Shown here piece after piece: positions 42,334-49,374 of a DNA stretch of 64,000 bases (its first letter is position 1; each line of letters starts with the position of its first letter). Made by a program: the position numbers and the translations under genes. The stretch comes from an uncultured bacterium (lineage in GTDB: Bacteria; Bacteroidota; Bacteroidia; Bacteroidales; Muribaculaceae): assembly GCA_905214735.1 (NCBI GenBank), contig CAJMNI010000002.1, positions 1 to 64,000 on the forward strand, given 5' to 3'. The notes under the pieces are model-generated. The model was not told where the DNA came from, did no database searches, and worked only from the letters and a program-made list of their open reading frames with translations.

Positions 42334-43265
42334 TCTTGGGCGGAGAAATAGCGGAGGGCTTCGTCAGTGTCTCGCTTGAGCTGGCTGCGGAGCTCGCCCA
42401 AGCCGGCGAACTTGCGTTCGTCGCGGAGGCGCTTGGGGAGGAGGATGCGGATCTCCTCGCCGTAGATGTCGGGGCCGTCGTAGTCGGGGAAGTATGCCTC
42501 GACGGTCACGGGGCCGTCGTCGGTCACCGTGGGGCAGCGGCCGATATTGACCACGGCCACATGGATCTTGCCGTCGGGGAGGCCGGTGTAGCCGGCGTAG
42601 ACGCCCGGGGCCGGGAGCTGGCGCTGCGGGTCGACGGCGAGGTTGGCCGTCGGAAAACCGATGGTCCGGCCGATATGGCGGCCATGGACGATCTCGCCCT
42701 GGATGTCGTAGTGGCGGCCGAGCATGTCGTTGGCCGCGGAGATGTCGCCGTCGGCGAGGGCGCGGCGTATCGCCGAGGAGGAGATTCCCTCGATCTTCGG
42801 CGCCTCGATAACCTCGATGCCCTTCTCGGCGCCGAGGCGGCGATAGTCGGCGAAGGTCATGAGGCGGCCGTCGCTGCCGAAAGTGTTGTCATGACCCATC
42901 ACGATCATTCTGACGTGGAGCCTTTGGCGGAGGAAATCCATCCATTCCTCGGCCGTGAGCCTCATGAGCGCCGGGGTGAAGGGGACGAGCGCCACGTCGA
43001 TGCCGAGACTTTCGGCCGCGTGGCATTTGGCGGCCGTGTCGGAGAGGAGCAGCGGCGCCTTCTCCGGGTTGATCAGCTGCAGCGGATGAGGCTGGAACGT
43101 GATCATCGTCGGCTGCAGGCCGGCTGCTAAAGCCTGCTGCACAAGGCGGGAGAGCACCGCGACATGGCCCCGGTGGAGGCCATCGAAAGTGCCCACCGTC
43201 ACCGCTCTCGGCGCCTCGCCGGGATCTCCCGACACGCCGCCGTTAAGATTTTTTATATCGTCCAT
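42324..43265 (-). CDS. ribF: Bifunctional riboflavin kinase / FAD synthetase
   Basis: A 313-residue enzyme making FMN and then FAD. The N-terminal adenylyltransferase half shows VGTFDGLHRGHVAVLSRL (about 24-41), MITFQPHP and the SSSAIRRAL motif (GISSSAIRRALADGDISAA). The C-terminal kinase half shows GRTIGFPTANLAVDP, PAPGVYAGYTGL and VEAYFPDYDGPDIYGEEIRI. ATG 43265 sits exactly 4 nt after a TAAATTTG box (43270-43277, minus strand), so the transcript is probably leaderless. It is divergent from a small ORF and pfkA. ribH lies about 6 kb away, so riboflavin genes are not clustered. Confidence 0.93.
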   Translation of the reverse strand: MDDIKNLNGGVSGDPGEAPRAVTVGTFDGLHRGHVAVLSRLVQQALAAGLQPTMITFQPHPLQLINPEKAPLLLSDTAAKCHAAESLGIDVALVPFTPALMRLTAEEWMDFLRQRLHVRMIVMGHDNTFGSDGRLMTFADYRRLGAEKGIEVIEAPKIEGISSSAIRRALADGDISAANDMLGRHYDIQGEIVHGRHIGRTIGFPTANLAVDPQRQLPAPGVYAGYTGLPDGKIHVAVVNIGRCPTVTDDGPVTVEAYFPDYDGPDIYGEEIRILLPKRLRDERKFAGLGELRSQLKRDTDEALRYFSAQEQN

Positions 43266-43269
43266 GCTG

Positions 43270-43297
43270 CAAATTTAGTAAAAATTGTTTACTTTTG
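43270..43297. promoter_or_regulatory. Overlapping divergent promoter boxes giving leaderless starts on both strands
   Basis: Minus strand: TAAATTTG (43270-43277), then 4 nt, then ribF ATG (43263-43265). Plus strand: TACTTTTG (43290-43297), then 4 nt, then ATG 43302. Neither has a clear -33 TTTG. The boxes are 12 bp apart, so the two polymerases would compete. Confidence 0.6.
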
Positions 43298-43301
43298 TGG
43301 A

Positions 43302-43430
43302 ATGTTTCCGCATCTCGCGGTCGAAATAAGTCATGAAGTCCGGCCAATTGCCGGGCGCCCCTCTCCCGAGACGGGAGGATATTCCGAAAAGAAAACTCCC
43401 GAGACGGGGGAATATTCCGAAAAGTATTAA
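43302..43430 (+). CDS. Putative 42-codon leaderless ORF with an 11-residue in-frame repeat
   Basis: MFPHLAVEISHEVRPIAGRP continues with SPETGGYSEKK and TPETGEYSEKY, so a 33-bp tandem duplication (43363-43424) gives two 11-residue units in frame. The ATG follows a TACTTTTG box by 4 nt, the same geometry as ribF, and the stop is 12 bp before pfkA. It could be a small protein, a regulatory leader peptide for pfkA, or chance. No family is recognised. The in-frame repeat and the promoter geometry are the only evidence for coding. Confidence 0.35.
   Translation: MFPHLAVEISHEVRPIAGRPSPETGGYSEKKTPETGEYSEKY
43363..43424 (+). repeat. 33-bp direct repeat, two copies, upstream of pfkA
   Basis: CTCCCGAGACGGGAGGATAT continuing TCCGAAAAG starts at 43363, and a near copy starts at 43396 (two substitutions in the 29-bp core). 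The period is 33 bp. Confidence 0.88.
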
Positions 43431-43442
43431 AACGAATAAGAT

Positions 43443-44423
43443 ATGAATAACATTAAGTCAGTAGGCATTCTCACGTCGGGAGGCGATGCCCCCGGCATGA
43501 ACGCCGCGATCCGCGCGGTGACGCGAGCTTCTATTTTCGCAGGTTTCAAGGTCTATGGCATCTATCGCGGTTACCGCGGCCTGATCTATGACGAGATAGA
43601 GGAGTTTTCCACCCAGAATGTGTCGAACATCATCCAGCGGGGCGGCACGATCCTCAAGACGGCCCGCTGCCAGGAGTTCCAGACGCCGGAGGGAAGGCAG
43701 TGTGCCTACGACGTGCTGCGCCGCCGCGGCATCGACTCGCTCGTGGTGATCGGCGGCGACGGCTCGCTCACCGGCGCCCGCATCTTCGGCAACGAGTTCC
43801 AGTTCCCGATCGTAGGCCTCCCCGGCACGATCGACAACGACCTTTACGGCACCGACACCACCATCGGCTACGACACGGCTCTCAACACCATCATGGAATG
43901 CGTCGACAAGATCCGCGACACGGCCACCTCCCACGAGCGCCTCTTCTTCATCGAGGTGATGGGACGCGACGCCGGCTTCCTCGCCCTCAACGGCGCGATA
44001 GCCTCGGGCGCCGAGGCAGCCATCATCCCCGAGATCTCCACGCAGGTCGACCAGCTTTCCGAACTTATCAAAAACGGTTTCCGCAAATCGAAAAACTCCT
44101 CGATCGTGCTTGTGGCCGAATCGCCGATCACCGGCGGCGCCATGGGTCTCGCCCAGCGCGTGAAAGAGGAGTATCCCGGCTATGACGTGCGCGTCACGAT
44201 CCTCGGCCACCTCCAGAGAGGCGGTTCGCCGACGGCCAACGACCGCATCCTCGCCTCGCGCATGGGAGCCGCCGCCGTCGACGCACTCCTCGACGACCAG
44301 CGCAACGTGATGATCGGCGTCAAGAACGACGAAATCGTCTACGTCCCCTTCACCAAGGCGATCAAGAACGACAAGCCGATCAACCGCGACCTCGTCTCCA
44401 CGCTCCGCAGACTCTCGATTTAA
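43443..44423 (+). CDS. pfkA: ATP-dependent 6-phosphofructokinase
   Basis: A 326-residue enzyme of standard bacterial Pfk length, phosphorylating fructose 6-phosphate to the 1,6-bisphosphate in glycolysis. Motifs: ILTSGGDAPGMNAAIRAV (about 9-26), IYRGYRGLI, GGDGSLTGA (about 102-110, ATP site; the Gly after GGDG marks the ATP-dependent type), the catalytic GLPGTIDNDLYGTDTTIGYDTA, MGRDAGFLAL and LGHLQRGGSPTANDRILASRM. It is preceded by the 42-codon ORF and followed immediately by a heptad repeat array that starts at the base after the stop codon. Allosteric control as in other PfkA enzymes is probable. Confidence 0.95.
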   Translation: MNNIKSVGILTSGGDAPGMNAAIRAVTRASIFAGFKVYGIYRGYRGLIYDEIEEFSTQNVSNIIQRGGTILKTARCQEFQTPEGRQCAYDVLRRRGIDSLVVIGGDGSLTGARIFGNEFQFPIVGLPGTIDNDLYGTDTTIGYDTALNTIMECVDKIRDTATSHERLFFIEVMGRDAGFLALNGAIASGAEAAIIPEISTQVDQLSELIKNGFRKSKNSSIVLVAESPITGGAMGLAQRVKEEYPGYDVRVTILGHLQRGGSPTANDRILASRMGAAAVDALLDDQRNVMIGVKNDEIVYVPFTKAIKNDKPINRDLVSTLRRLSI

Positions 44424-44465
44424 TCAGGCTTTAGGCTTTAGGCGATAGGCTTTAGGCTTTAGGCC
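44424..44465 (+). repeat. 7-bp-period array directly after the pfkA stop codon
   Basis: Six heptads in strict phase: TCAGGCT, TTAGGCT, TTAGGCG, ATAGGCT, TTAGGCT, TTAGGCC. The first base follows the stop codon TAA at 44421-44423. Confidence 0.9.
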
Positions 44466-44562
44466 GGGTGGCGCGTTAGCATGGTTCTGTACGCCGCCGA
44501 AACGGCGGTGCCCCGTCCCGCCCCTGCCGAAAGCATAAAAACCCAAAAGATTTCAGAAAAAA

Positions 44563-44594
44563 TTTGCGGATGCCAAAACTTTTTCCTAACTTTG
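44563..44594 (+). promoter_or_regulatory. tRNA-Tyr promoter
   Basis: -33 TTTG (44563-44566), a 20-bp spacer and -7 TAACTTTG (44587-44594). The predicted start is near 44599, a few bases before the mature 5' end at 44606. Confidence 0.75.
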
Positions 44595-44605
44595 CATTCG
44601 CAATC

Positions 44606-44688
44606 GGGTGGATACCAGAGTGGCCAAATGGGGCAGACTGTAAATCTGCTGGCTTATGCCTACGGTGGTTCGAATCCATCTCCACCCA
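44606..44688 (+). tRNA. tRNA-Tyr (anticodon GUA)
   Basis: The acceptor stem GGGTGGA (44606-44612) pairs with TCCACCC (44681-44687), with discriminator A 44688. The anticodon stem GCAGA/TCTGC carries loop CTGTAAA with anticodon GTA (44640-44642). A long variable arm marks it as a class II tRNA, as expected for bacterial tRNA-Tyr. The T loop is GTTCGAATC. The 3' CCA is not encoded (CACAAC follows). Confidence 0.96.
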
Positions 44689-44841
44689 CAACGCAACTAC
44701 AACAACAATAACGATTTCAGCAGGCATTCCTTCGGGAATGCCTTTGCTTTTATACGGGCCCGCCAATCTTCGGCCCGGAAACCGCCGGAAGAAACCGCCG
44801 GAATTTGCAGAAGGCATTTCCCGGCTGCGATTTGGTGTAGA

Positions 44842-44873
44842 TTTGGCATTGCCGAAAATTTTTATTACTTTTG
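44842..44873 (+). promoter_or_regulatory. upp promoter
   Basis: -33 TTTG (44842-44845), a 20-bp spacer and -7 TACTTTTG (44866-44873). The predicted start is near 44878, about 23 nt before ATG. Confidence 0.8.
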
Positions 44874-44900
44874 TAAATTAGCATATAATTCCGTTTTGTC

Positions 44901-45560
44901 ATGATGGAAGTAATTAATTTCGCCGACCGCCCCAGCCTCGCCAACCGCTATATGCTGGAGCTGCGCGATGTGGAAATCCAGAAAGATCCGATGCGCTTCC
45001 GCAACAATCTCGACCGCCTCGGCCAGATCATGGCCTACGAGATCTCCAAGCGCCTCGATTATCGCGATGTTGAAATAGAAACCCCGCTCGGAAAATGCAT
45101 CTGCCGCGAACCGGCCGACAAGGTGGTGCTCGCCACGATCCTCCGGGCCGGACTGCCGTTCCACCACGGTTTCCTATCCTATTTCGACCGCGCCGAGAAC
45201 GCTTTCGTGAGCGCATACCGCAAATATAAAGAGAAAGGGGGCGACACTTTCGACGTGCTGATCGAATATCTCGCCTCCCCCTCGATCGAGGGAAAGACCC
45301 TTGTAATCGTCGACCCGATGCTCGCCACCGGCAGCTCGATGGACCTCGCCTACCGCGCACTGCTCTCCAAGGGGGTGCCGGCGAAGATCCACGTGGCCTC
45401 CGTGATAGCCTCGCGCCACGGCGTGGAATATGTGAAGGAGCATTTCCCCGACGGCACCACCATCTGGTGTGGCGCCATCGACGAGGAGATCAATGCCCAC
45501 AGCTACATAGTGCCCGGGCTCGGCGACGCCGGCGACCTGGCCTACGGTGAGAAGGAGTGA
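44901..45560 (+). CDS. upp: Uracil phosphoribosyltransferase
   Basis: A 219-residue phosphoribosyltransferase that salvages uracil to UMP with PRPP. Motifs: LATILRAGLPFHHGFLSYF (about 75-93), the PRPP loop VIVDPMLATGSSMDLAY (about 134-150), and the terminal uracil-recognition region IVPGLGDAGDLAYG. There are two adjacent Met codons (44901 and 44904); either may be the start. It is driven by the promoter at 44842 and followed 9 bp later by recF, an unusual pairing that suggests co-transcription without functional link. The Bacteroidetes form is a little longer than E. coli Upp. Confidence 0.93.
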   Translation: MMEVINFADRPSLANRYMLELRDVEIQKDPMRFRNNLDRLGQIMAYEISKRLDYRDVEIETPLGKCICREPADKVVLATILRAGLPFHHGFLSYFDRAENAFVSAYRKYKEKGGDTFDVLIEYLASPSIEGKTLVIVDPMLATGSSMDLAYRALLSKGVPAKIHVASVIASRHGVEYVKEHFPDGTTIWCGAIDEEINAHSYIVPGLGDAGDLAYGEKE

Positions 45561-45569
45561 CGCCAGCTT

Positions 45570-46673
45570 ATGATCCTGCGCAATCTCGAAATACTCAACT
45601 TCAAGAACATCGCCGAGGCGAAGATGGAATTCTCCCCCGGCGTGAACTGCCTCATCGGCCTCAACGGCATGGGGAAGAGCAATCTTCTTGAAGCGATCCA
45701 TTTCCTGAGTATGGCGCGGCCGATGACGTCGATACCCGAATCGGCGCTGATCACCCACGGCGCGGAAATGCTGATGGTGAAGGGGCGCTACGGGATGGAC
45801 TCCGGGGCCGAGGAGAGCGTGAGCTGCGGAATAGTGCGCGGCAAAGGGAAGACCCTCCGCCGCAACGACAAGGAATACCGCCGCATCTCGGAGCATATCG
45901 GGAAGTTCCCGATCGTGTCGGTCACTCCGGCCGACAGCGAGATCGTGACGGGGAGTTCGGAGACGCGCCGCCGCCTGATCGACATGGTGATCTCGCAGGC
46001 GTCGCCCGGCTATCTGAGCCATCTGATCCGCTACGGGCGCGGCCTTGACAGCCGCAACAAGATGCTCCGCGCCGGAGTCAACGACCGCCTGCTCTACGAG
46101 TCGATCGAGACGGCCATGGCCGACGCCGCGAGCCATATCCACGCCGCCCGCAAGGAATGGACCGAGGAGATACTTCCCTCTTTCGCCGCCTATTACAGCA
46201 AGATCTCGGGCGACGCCGAAACCGCCTCGCTATCCTATCGCAGCGTGCTCAACGACCGCGACCTCCGCGAGGTGTTTGACGCCGAACGGAACCGCGACCT
46301 CACCTTGGGATTCACCTCGGCCGGCATTCACCGCGACGACATCACGACGCGCCTCGGCGACTACTCGATGCGCCGCCTCGGAAGCCAGGGGCAGGTGAAG
46401 TCGTTTACCATCGCCCTCCGCCTCGCCATCTACGACTATCTGCGCCGTGCCGGGGGTATCACCCCGATCCTCCTGCTCGACGACATCTTCGACAAGCTCG
46501 ACGCCTCGCGCGTGGGGAACATCATGGAGGCGGTGAGCTCCACCGACAATTTCGGCCAGATATTCATCACCGACACCAACCGCGAGCATCTCGACGAGAC
46601 GATAGCCGGCATCCACTCCGAAAGCCGCATCTTCGAGGTCTCGGCAGGGAAATTTGAGATAATTAGCAATTAA
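45570..46673 (+). CDS. recF: DNA replication and repair protein RecF
   Basis: A 367-residue SMC-like ATPase that helps load RecA at single-stranded gaps. Walker A is LIGLNGMGKSNLLEAI (about 28-43). The middle lever region is helical. The ABC-type signature MRRLGSQGQVKSFTIALRLA (about 268-287) is followed by Walker B ILLLDDIFDKLDASR and the D-loop. It lies 9 bp after upp and is followed by dciA, the common recF-dciA order. Its last codons are part of a 7-bp-period array (46661-46723) that continues to the base before the dciA start, so the C terminus (EIISN) is partly made from repeat DNA. In many bacteria recF is near dnaA; here it is not. Confidence 0.93.
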   Translation: MILRNLEILNFKNIAEAKMEFSPGVNCLIGLNGMGKSNLLEAIHFLSMARPMTSIPESALITHGAEMLMVKGRYGMDSGAEESVSCGIVRGKGKTLRRNDKEYRRISEHIGKFPIVSVTPADSEIVTGSSETRRRLIDMVISQASPGYLSHLIRYGRGLDSRNKMLRAGVNDRLLYESIETAMADAASHIHAARKEWTEEILPSFAAYYSKISGDAETASLSYRSVLNDRDLREVFDAERNRDLTLGFTSAGIHRDDITTRLGDYSMRRLGSQGQVKSFTIALRLAIYDYLRRAGGITPILLLDDIFDKLDASRVGNIMEAVSSTDNFGQIFITDTNREHLDETIAGIHSESRIFEVSAGKFEIISN

Positions 46674-46723
46674 GATAATTTGGAATTTTGAATTTTGAAT
46701 TTGAATTTAGAATTAATAATTAA
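46661..46723 (+). repeat. 7-bp-period array from the recF 3' end to the dciA start codon
   Basis: Nine heptads in phase: AATTAGC, AATTAAG, ATAATTT, GGAATTT, TGAATTT, TGAATTT, GAATTTA, GAATTAA, TAATTAA. The array ends at 46723 and the dciA ATG begins at 46724. The recF stop lies inside the second heptad. Confidence 0.75.
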
Positions 46724-47014
46724 ATGAAGCGCCAGGAGCCGGAATCTGTCGGCGACATATTGAGGCTCACCCTCCAGGAGAGCAACATGACCCCGAAACT
46801 CGACGAATGCCGGGCGGTGGAGCTGTGGCCTTCGGTGATGGGGAATATCGCCGACCTCTGCGGACGTCCCTTCGTGAGAAACGGGGTGATGACCGTCAGC
46901 GTACACGCCGCCCCCCTGCGCCACGAACTCACCATGATCCGTTCCCGGCTCGTCGAATCGCTCAACAAGGCCGTGGGACGCGACGCTATCACCGAAATCA
47001 GATTCATATCCTGA
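46724..47014 (+). CDS. DciA-like DUF721 protein
   Basis: A 96-residue DUF721 protein. Conserved features are the N-terminal helix (SVGDILRLTLQESNMTPKLDE), the W-x-x-V/I motif (VELWPSVMGNIAD) and a short beta-alpha KH-like module (GVMTVSVHAAPLRHELTMIR, then LVESLNKAVGRDAITEIRF). In bacteria without DnaC, DciA helps the replicative helicase onto DNA, and DUF721 members next to recF are usual in Bacteroidetes. The start lies directly at the end of the heptad array and there is little room for a Shine-Dalgarno, so translation may depend on AT-rich leader accessibility or coupling to recF. Family sure; helicase-loading role by analogy. Confidence 0.85.
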   Translation: MKRQEPESVGDILRLTLQESNMTPKLDECRAVELWPSVMGNIADLCGRPFVRNGVMTVSVHAAPLRHELTMIRSRLVESLNKAVGRDAITEIRFIS

Positions 47015-47018
47015 AATC

Positions 47019-47483
47019 ATGGACCCCAAGAAACTTCCGCCAAGAAAATATTTCACCCATTCGGTCGACCTGCAGCTCCGTTTCAACGACGTAGACGTGC
47101 TCGGCCACCTCAACAATACAATATATTTCTCCTTCTACGACACCGGGAAGGCCTACTTCTTCGAGCATATCATGAACTCTCCGATGCAGTGGAAGCATGT
47201 GGACTGCGTGATAGCCAATGTTGACTGCGCCTATATCTCCCCGATCTATTTCGGCGAGCAGATCCAGGTGTGGACGCGCGTTTCGGAAATCCACGACAAG
47301 AGTTTCAGGCTGCAGCAGATGCTCGTGGAGAAAAACACCGGCGAGCTGAAGTCGGCCTGCGAGAGCGTGATGGTGAGCTTCGACCCCGACACCAAGCAGG
47401 CCGTGCCGATGAAGGAGGAATGGCGCCGCGCCCTGACCGCCGCCCTTATCGAGGAGAGCGATCGGGGAGGGATTGGTAATTAA
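47019..47483 (+). CDS. Hotdog-fold acyl-CoA thioesterase (YbgC/4HBT type)
   Basis: A 154-residue thioesterase. The motif LQLRFNDVDVLGHLNNTIYFSFYDTG (about 18-43) is the 4-hydroxybenzoyl-CoA-thioesterase family signature, with the catalytic Asp in the N-D-V-D-V-x-G-H-x-N stretch. The strand pattern VIANVDCAYISPIYFGEQIQVWTRV follows. It should hydrolyse a small acyl-CoA in the cytoplasm; the acyl group is unknown. It begins 4 bp after the dciA stop, so it is in one operon with recF-dciA. Its stop TAA lies inside the first heptad of another 7-bp-period array (47477-47511). Confidence 0.88.
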   Translation: MDPKKLPPRKYFTHSVDLQLRFNDVDVLGHLNNTIYFSFYDTGKAYFFEHIMNSPMQWKHVDCVIANVDCAYISPIYFGEQIQVWTRVSEIHDKSFRLQQMLVEKNTGELKSACESVMVSFDPDTKQAVPMKEEWRRALTAALIEESDRGGIGN

Positions 47484-47511
47484 TAATTAATAATTAGTAA
47501 TTAGTGATTTA
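47477..47511 (+). repeat. 7-bp-period array over the thioesterase stop codon
   Basis: Five heptads in phase: TAATTAA, TAATTAA, TAATTAG, TAATTAG, TGATTTA. The stop codon of the thioesterase gene (47481-47483) is inside the first unit. The following CTTTAAAA is repeated twice with an 8-bp period. Confidence 0.85.
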
Positions 47512-47540
47512 GCTTTAAAACTTTAAAACTATTATATATC

Positions 47541-48161
47541 GTGAACGAACACAAACAAGACGTGGAAATGCTGATGCGCGAGATTCTTCGCCGCGAAGCC
47601 GACGCAGTGCTGAATATCCCGGTGACCGACGGATATGACAAGGCTGTGGAACTGATCGTTGAGCATGTGAACCGCCGCGGCGGCAAACTCATCACTTCCG
47701 GAATGGGGAAGGCCGGGCAGATTGCCATGAACATCGCCACTACGTTCTGCTCCACCGGTACGCCATCGGTGTTTCTCCACCCCTCTGAGGCACAGCACGG
47801 CGACCTCGGCATCATCCAGAAAAACGACCTCCTTCTGCTTCTGAGCAATTCGGGCAAGACGCGTGAGATCGTGGAACTTGTGGAGCTGGCCAAGGTGCTG
47901 AACCCCGGGATCCCGATAATTGTTATAACAGGAAACGGCGACTCGCTTCTCGCCAAGGGAGGCGACGTGACGCTCGTCACGGCTCCGGCGCCCGAAGTGT
48001 GTCCTCTGGGCCTGACCCCGACCACCTCCACCACGATGATGACCGTGATGGGCGACGTGCTCGTGGTCGGTGTGATGAAGACGATCGGTTTCACCGCCGC
48101 CGAATATGCCAAGCGCCACCACGGAGGATACCTCGGCCACAAGTCGAAAGAACTCTGCTGA
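47541..48161 (+). CDS. SIS-domain sugar-phosphate isomerase (KdsD-like, without CBS domains)
   Basis: A 206-residue SIS protein. The sequence GGKLITSGMGKAGQIAMNIATTF (about 50-72), TGTPSVFLHPSEAQHGDLGII and LLLSNSGKTREIVELVELAK matches arabinose-5-phosphate isomerase (KdsD/KpsF). PLGLTPTTSTTMMTVMGDVL is also shared with that family. KdsD is normally about 320 residues with two C-terminal CBS domains; here the protein ends after the SIS domain, as in many Bacteroidetes members. It probably makes arabinose 5-phosphate from ribulose 5-phosphate for KDO of lipopolysaccharide. The start is a GTG at 47541, 58 bp after the thioesterase. A later in-frame ATG (47568) would shorten it by 9 residues. 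Confidence 0.85.
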   Translation: MNEHKQDVEMLMREILRREADAVLNIPVTDGYDKAVELIVEHVNRRGGKLITSGMGKAGQIAMNIATTFCSTGTPSVFLHPSEAQHGDLGIIQKNDLLLLLSNSGKTREIVELVELAKVLNPGIPIIVITGNGDSLLAKGGDVTLVTAPAPEVCPLGLTPTTSTTMMTVMGDVLVVGVMKTIGFTAAEYAKRHHGGYLGHKSKELC

Positions 48162-48197
48162 CGTCCCGGCATTTAGATTAACCCAAAAGAGAAAGCT

Positions 48198-49214
48198 ATG
48201 ACACTCGAAGATCTTTCCCTCGACCTGAGGGATTTTCCCAAGGATTCGCAAGATCTGCATATCATCGAAGAGGCCCTCAGACTGCGCGGGGAATCGATGA
48301 AGCAATTCGCGCAGGAACAGTTTGAAACCGCTTTGGCCACCAATGTCGAAGCGCTCCGCAAGATGCGCGATTTCTCCAGCTTCAGCCACACCGAGTTCCG
48401 CGCCCTCCTCGTAGGTCTGCTCTTCGACCTCTCGGAGATCCATTACCAGCTCAAAGACTTCAAGCAGAGCGAGAAGGAGCTCGAGCTCCTCTTCAAGGTG
48501 CTCGACCAGATGGTGAAGGACGATCCCGAACGCTTCGGCCGCTACCACGTGCTCGCCATGGAGCTCTCGACCCGAATCCTGCGTTCGCGCAAGAAGACGC
48601 TCGAGCTCCTCGCCAAGCAGCAGCTCAACACCGGCCTTCTCTATGAGAAAGTCCATGCAGGCGTCTCCGCAGCCACCGACAAGCTCGTGGAATCGCTGCG
48701 CAAGACGGCCGAGATGCTCGCCCAGACCGGCGACTACCGCGCCGCCGTGAAATTCTATGTCGAGGCAATCCGCATCGCCAAGAAGCGTTCGGGCAAGGTG
48801 ACCCGCCGCGAAATCAAGATGACTATTGACATGGCGCGCATCATGATGCATTCCAAGGCCGACCACGACCGCGCCCGCCGACTGCTCAACGCCGTGCTCC
48901 CCCATGCCATCGCCCTCGAGCTGATCGAGTTTGAGGAGAAGATCAAGGAGATGCTCACCGACATCGACCAAAGCGAAGCCCACGAACCGATGTGGCGCTC
49001 ATTCCTCGAAAAGCTCCAGCGCGCCACCCGCACCCGCCTCCGCAAACGCGACGAGAAGAAGGAAAAGGAGGAGAAGGAGAGAGAGAAAAAAGAGGCGAAA
49101 AAAGATGTGAAAGAGGAGAAGGAATCGGAAGGCGAAATCAAGGAGACTGAAAAGAAGATCGCCAAAACCGAGAAAAAGATAGAGAAGGAGGCCAAAAAAG
49201 CCTCCAAGAAATAA
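48198..49214 (+). CDS. Helical TPR-like protein with a long Lys/Glu-rich tail
   Basis: A 338-residue cytoplasmic protein without signal or membrane segments. Residues 1-265 are helical hairpins with TPR-like spacing (LHIIEEALRLRGESMKQFAQ; ALLVGLLFDLSEIHYQLKDF; YRAAVKFYVEAIRIAKKRSG). Residues about 275-338 are an almost uninterrupted Lys/Glu/Arg single helix (KEKEEKEREKKEAKKDVKEE...). I do not recognise a named family. It probably serves as a scaffold. It lies 36 bp after the KdsD-like gene on the same strand and is followed by the repeated terminator at 49233-49308. Confidence 0.7.
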   Translation: MTLEDLSLDLRDFPKDSQDLHIIEEALRLRGESMKQFAQEQFETALATNVEALRKMRDFSSFSHTEFRALLVGLLFDLSEIHYQLKDFKQSEKELELLFKVLDQMVKDDPERFGRYHVLAMELSTRILRSRKKTLELLAKQQLNTGLLYEKVHAGVSAATDKLVESLRKTAEMLAQTGDYRAAVKFYVEAIRIAKKRSGKVTRREIKMTIDMARIMMHSKADHDRARRLLNAVLPHAIALELIEFEEKIKEMLTDIDQSEAHEPMWRSFLEKLQRATRTRLRKRDEKKEKEEKEREKKEAKKDVKEEKESEGEIKETEKKIAKTEKKIEKEAKKASKK

Positions 49215-49232
49215 AAGCTCCCGTAAAGGGCC

Positions 49233-49308
49233 AAAAAAGGCGCATCAGCTTTTCAGCCGATGCGCCTTTTTTAGCCGATGCGCCTTTTTTAGCCGATGCG
49301 CCTTTTTT
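49233..49308 (+). terminator. Terminator with the 3' arm triplicated as an 18-bp tandem repeat
   Basis: A perfect 14-bp stem, AAAAAAGGCGCATC (49233-49246) with GATGCGCCTTTTTT (49259-49272). The 3' part AGCCGATGCGCCTTTTTT is repeated exactly at 49255-49272, 49273-49290 and 49291-49308, so one 5' arm faces three identical 3' arms. Confidence 0.92.
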
Positions 49309-49374
49309 ATCTGAAGTTATCGATCAGGATTGCACTTAAGGTAATAGAGCAGAATGCTCTATCTCATCCCGGGT

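Noticed and set aside
44476..44817. 113-codon minus-strand ORF over tRNA-Tyr
   Set aside because: It is read through the tRNA (the common false ORF with WVEMDSNHRRHKPAD-type text); the tRNA is clear.
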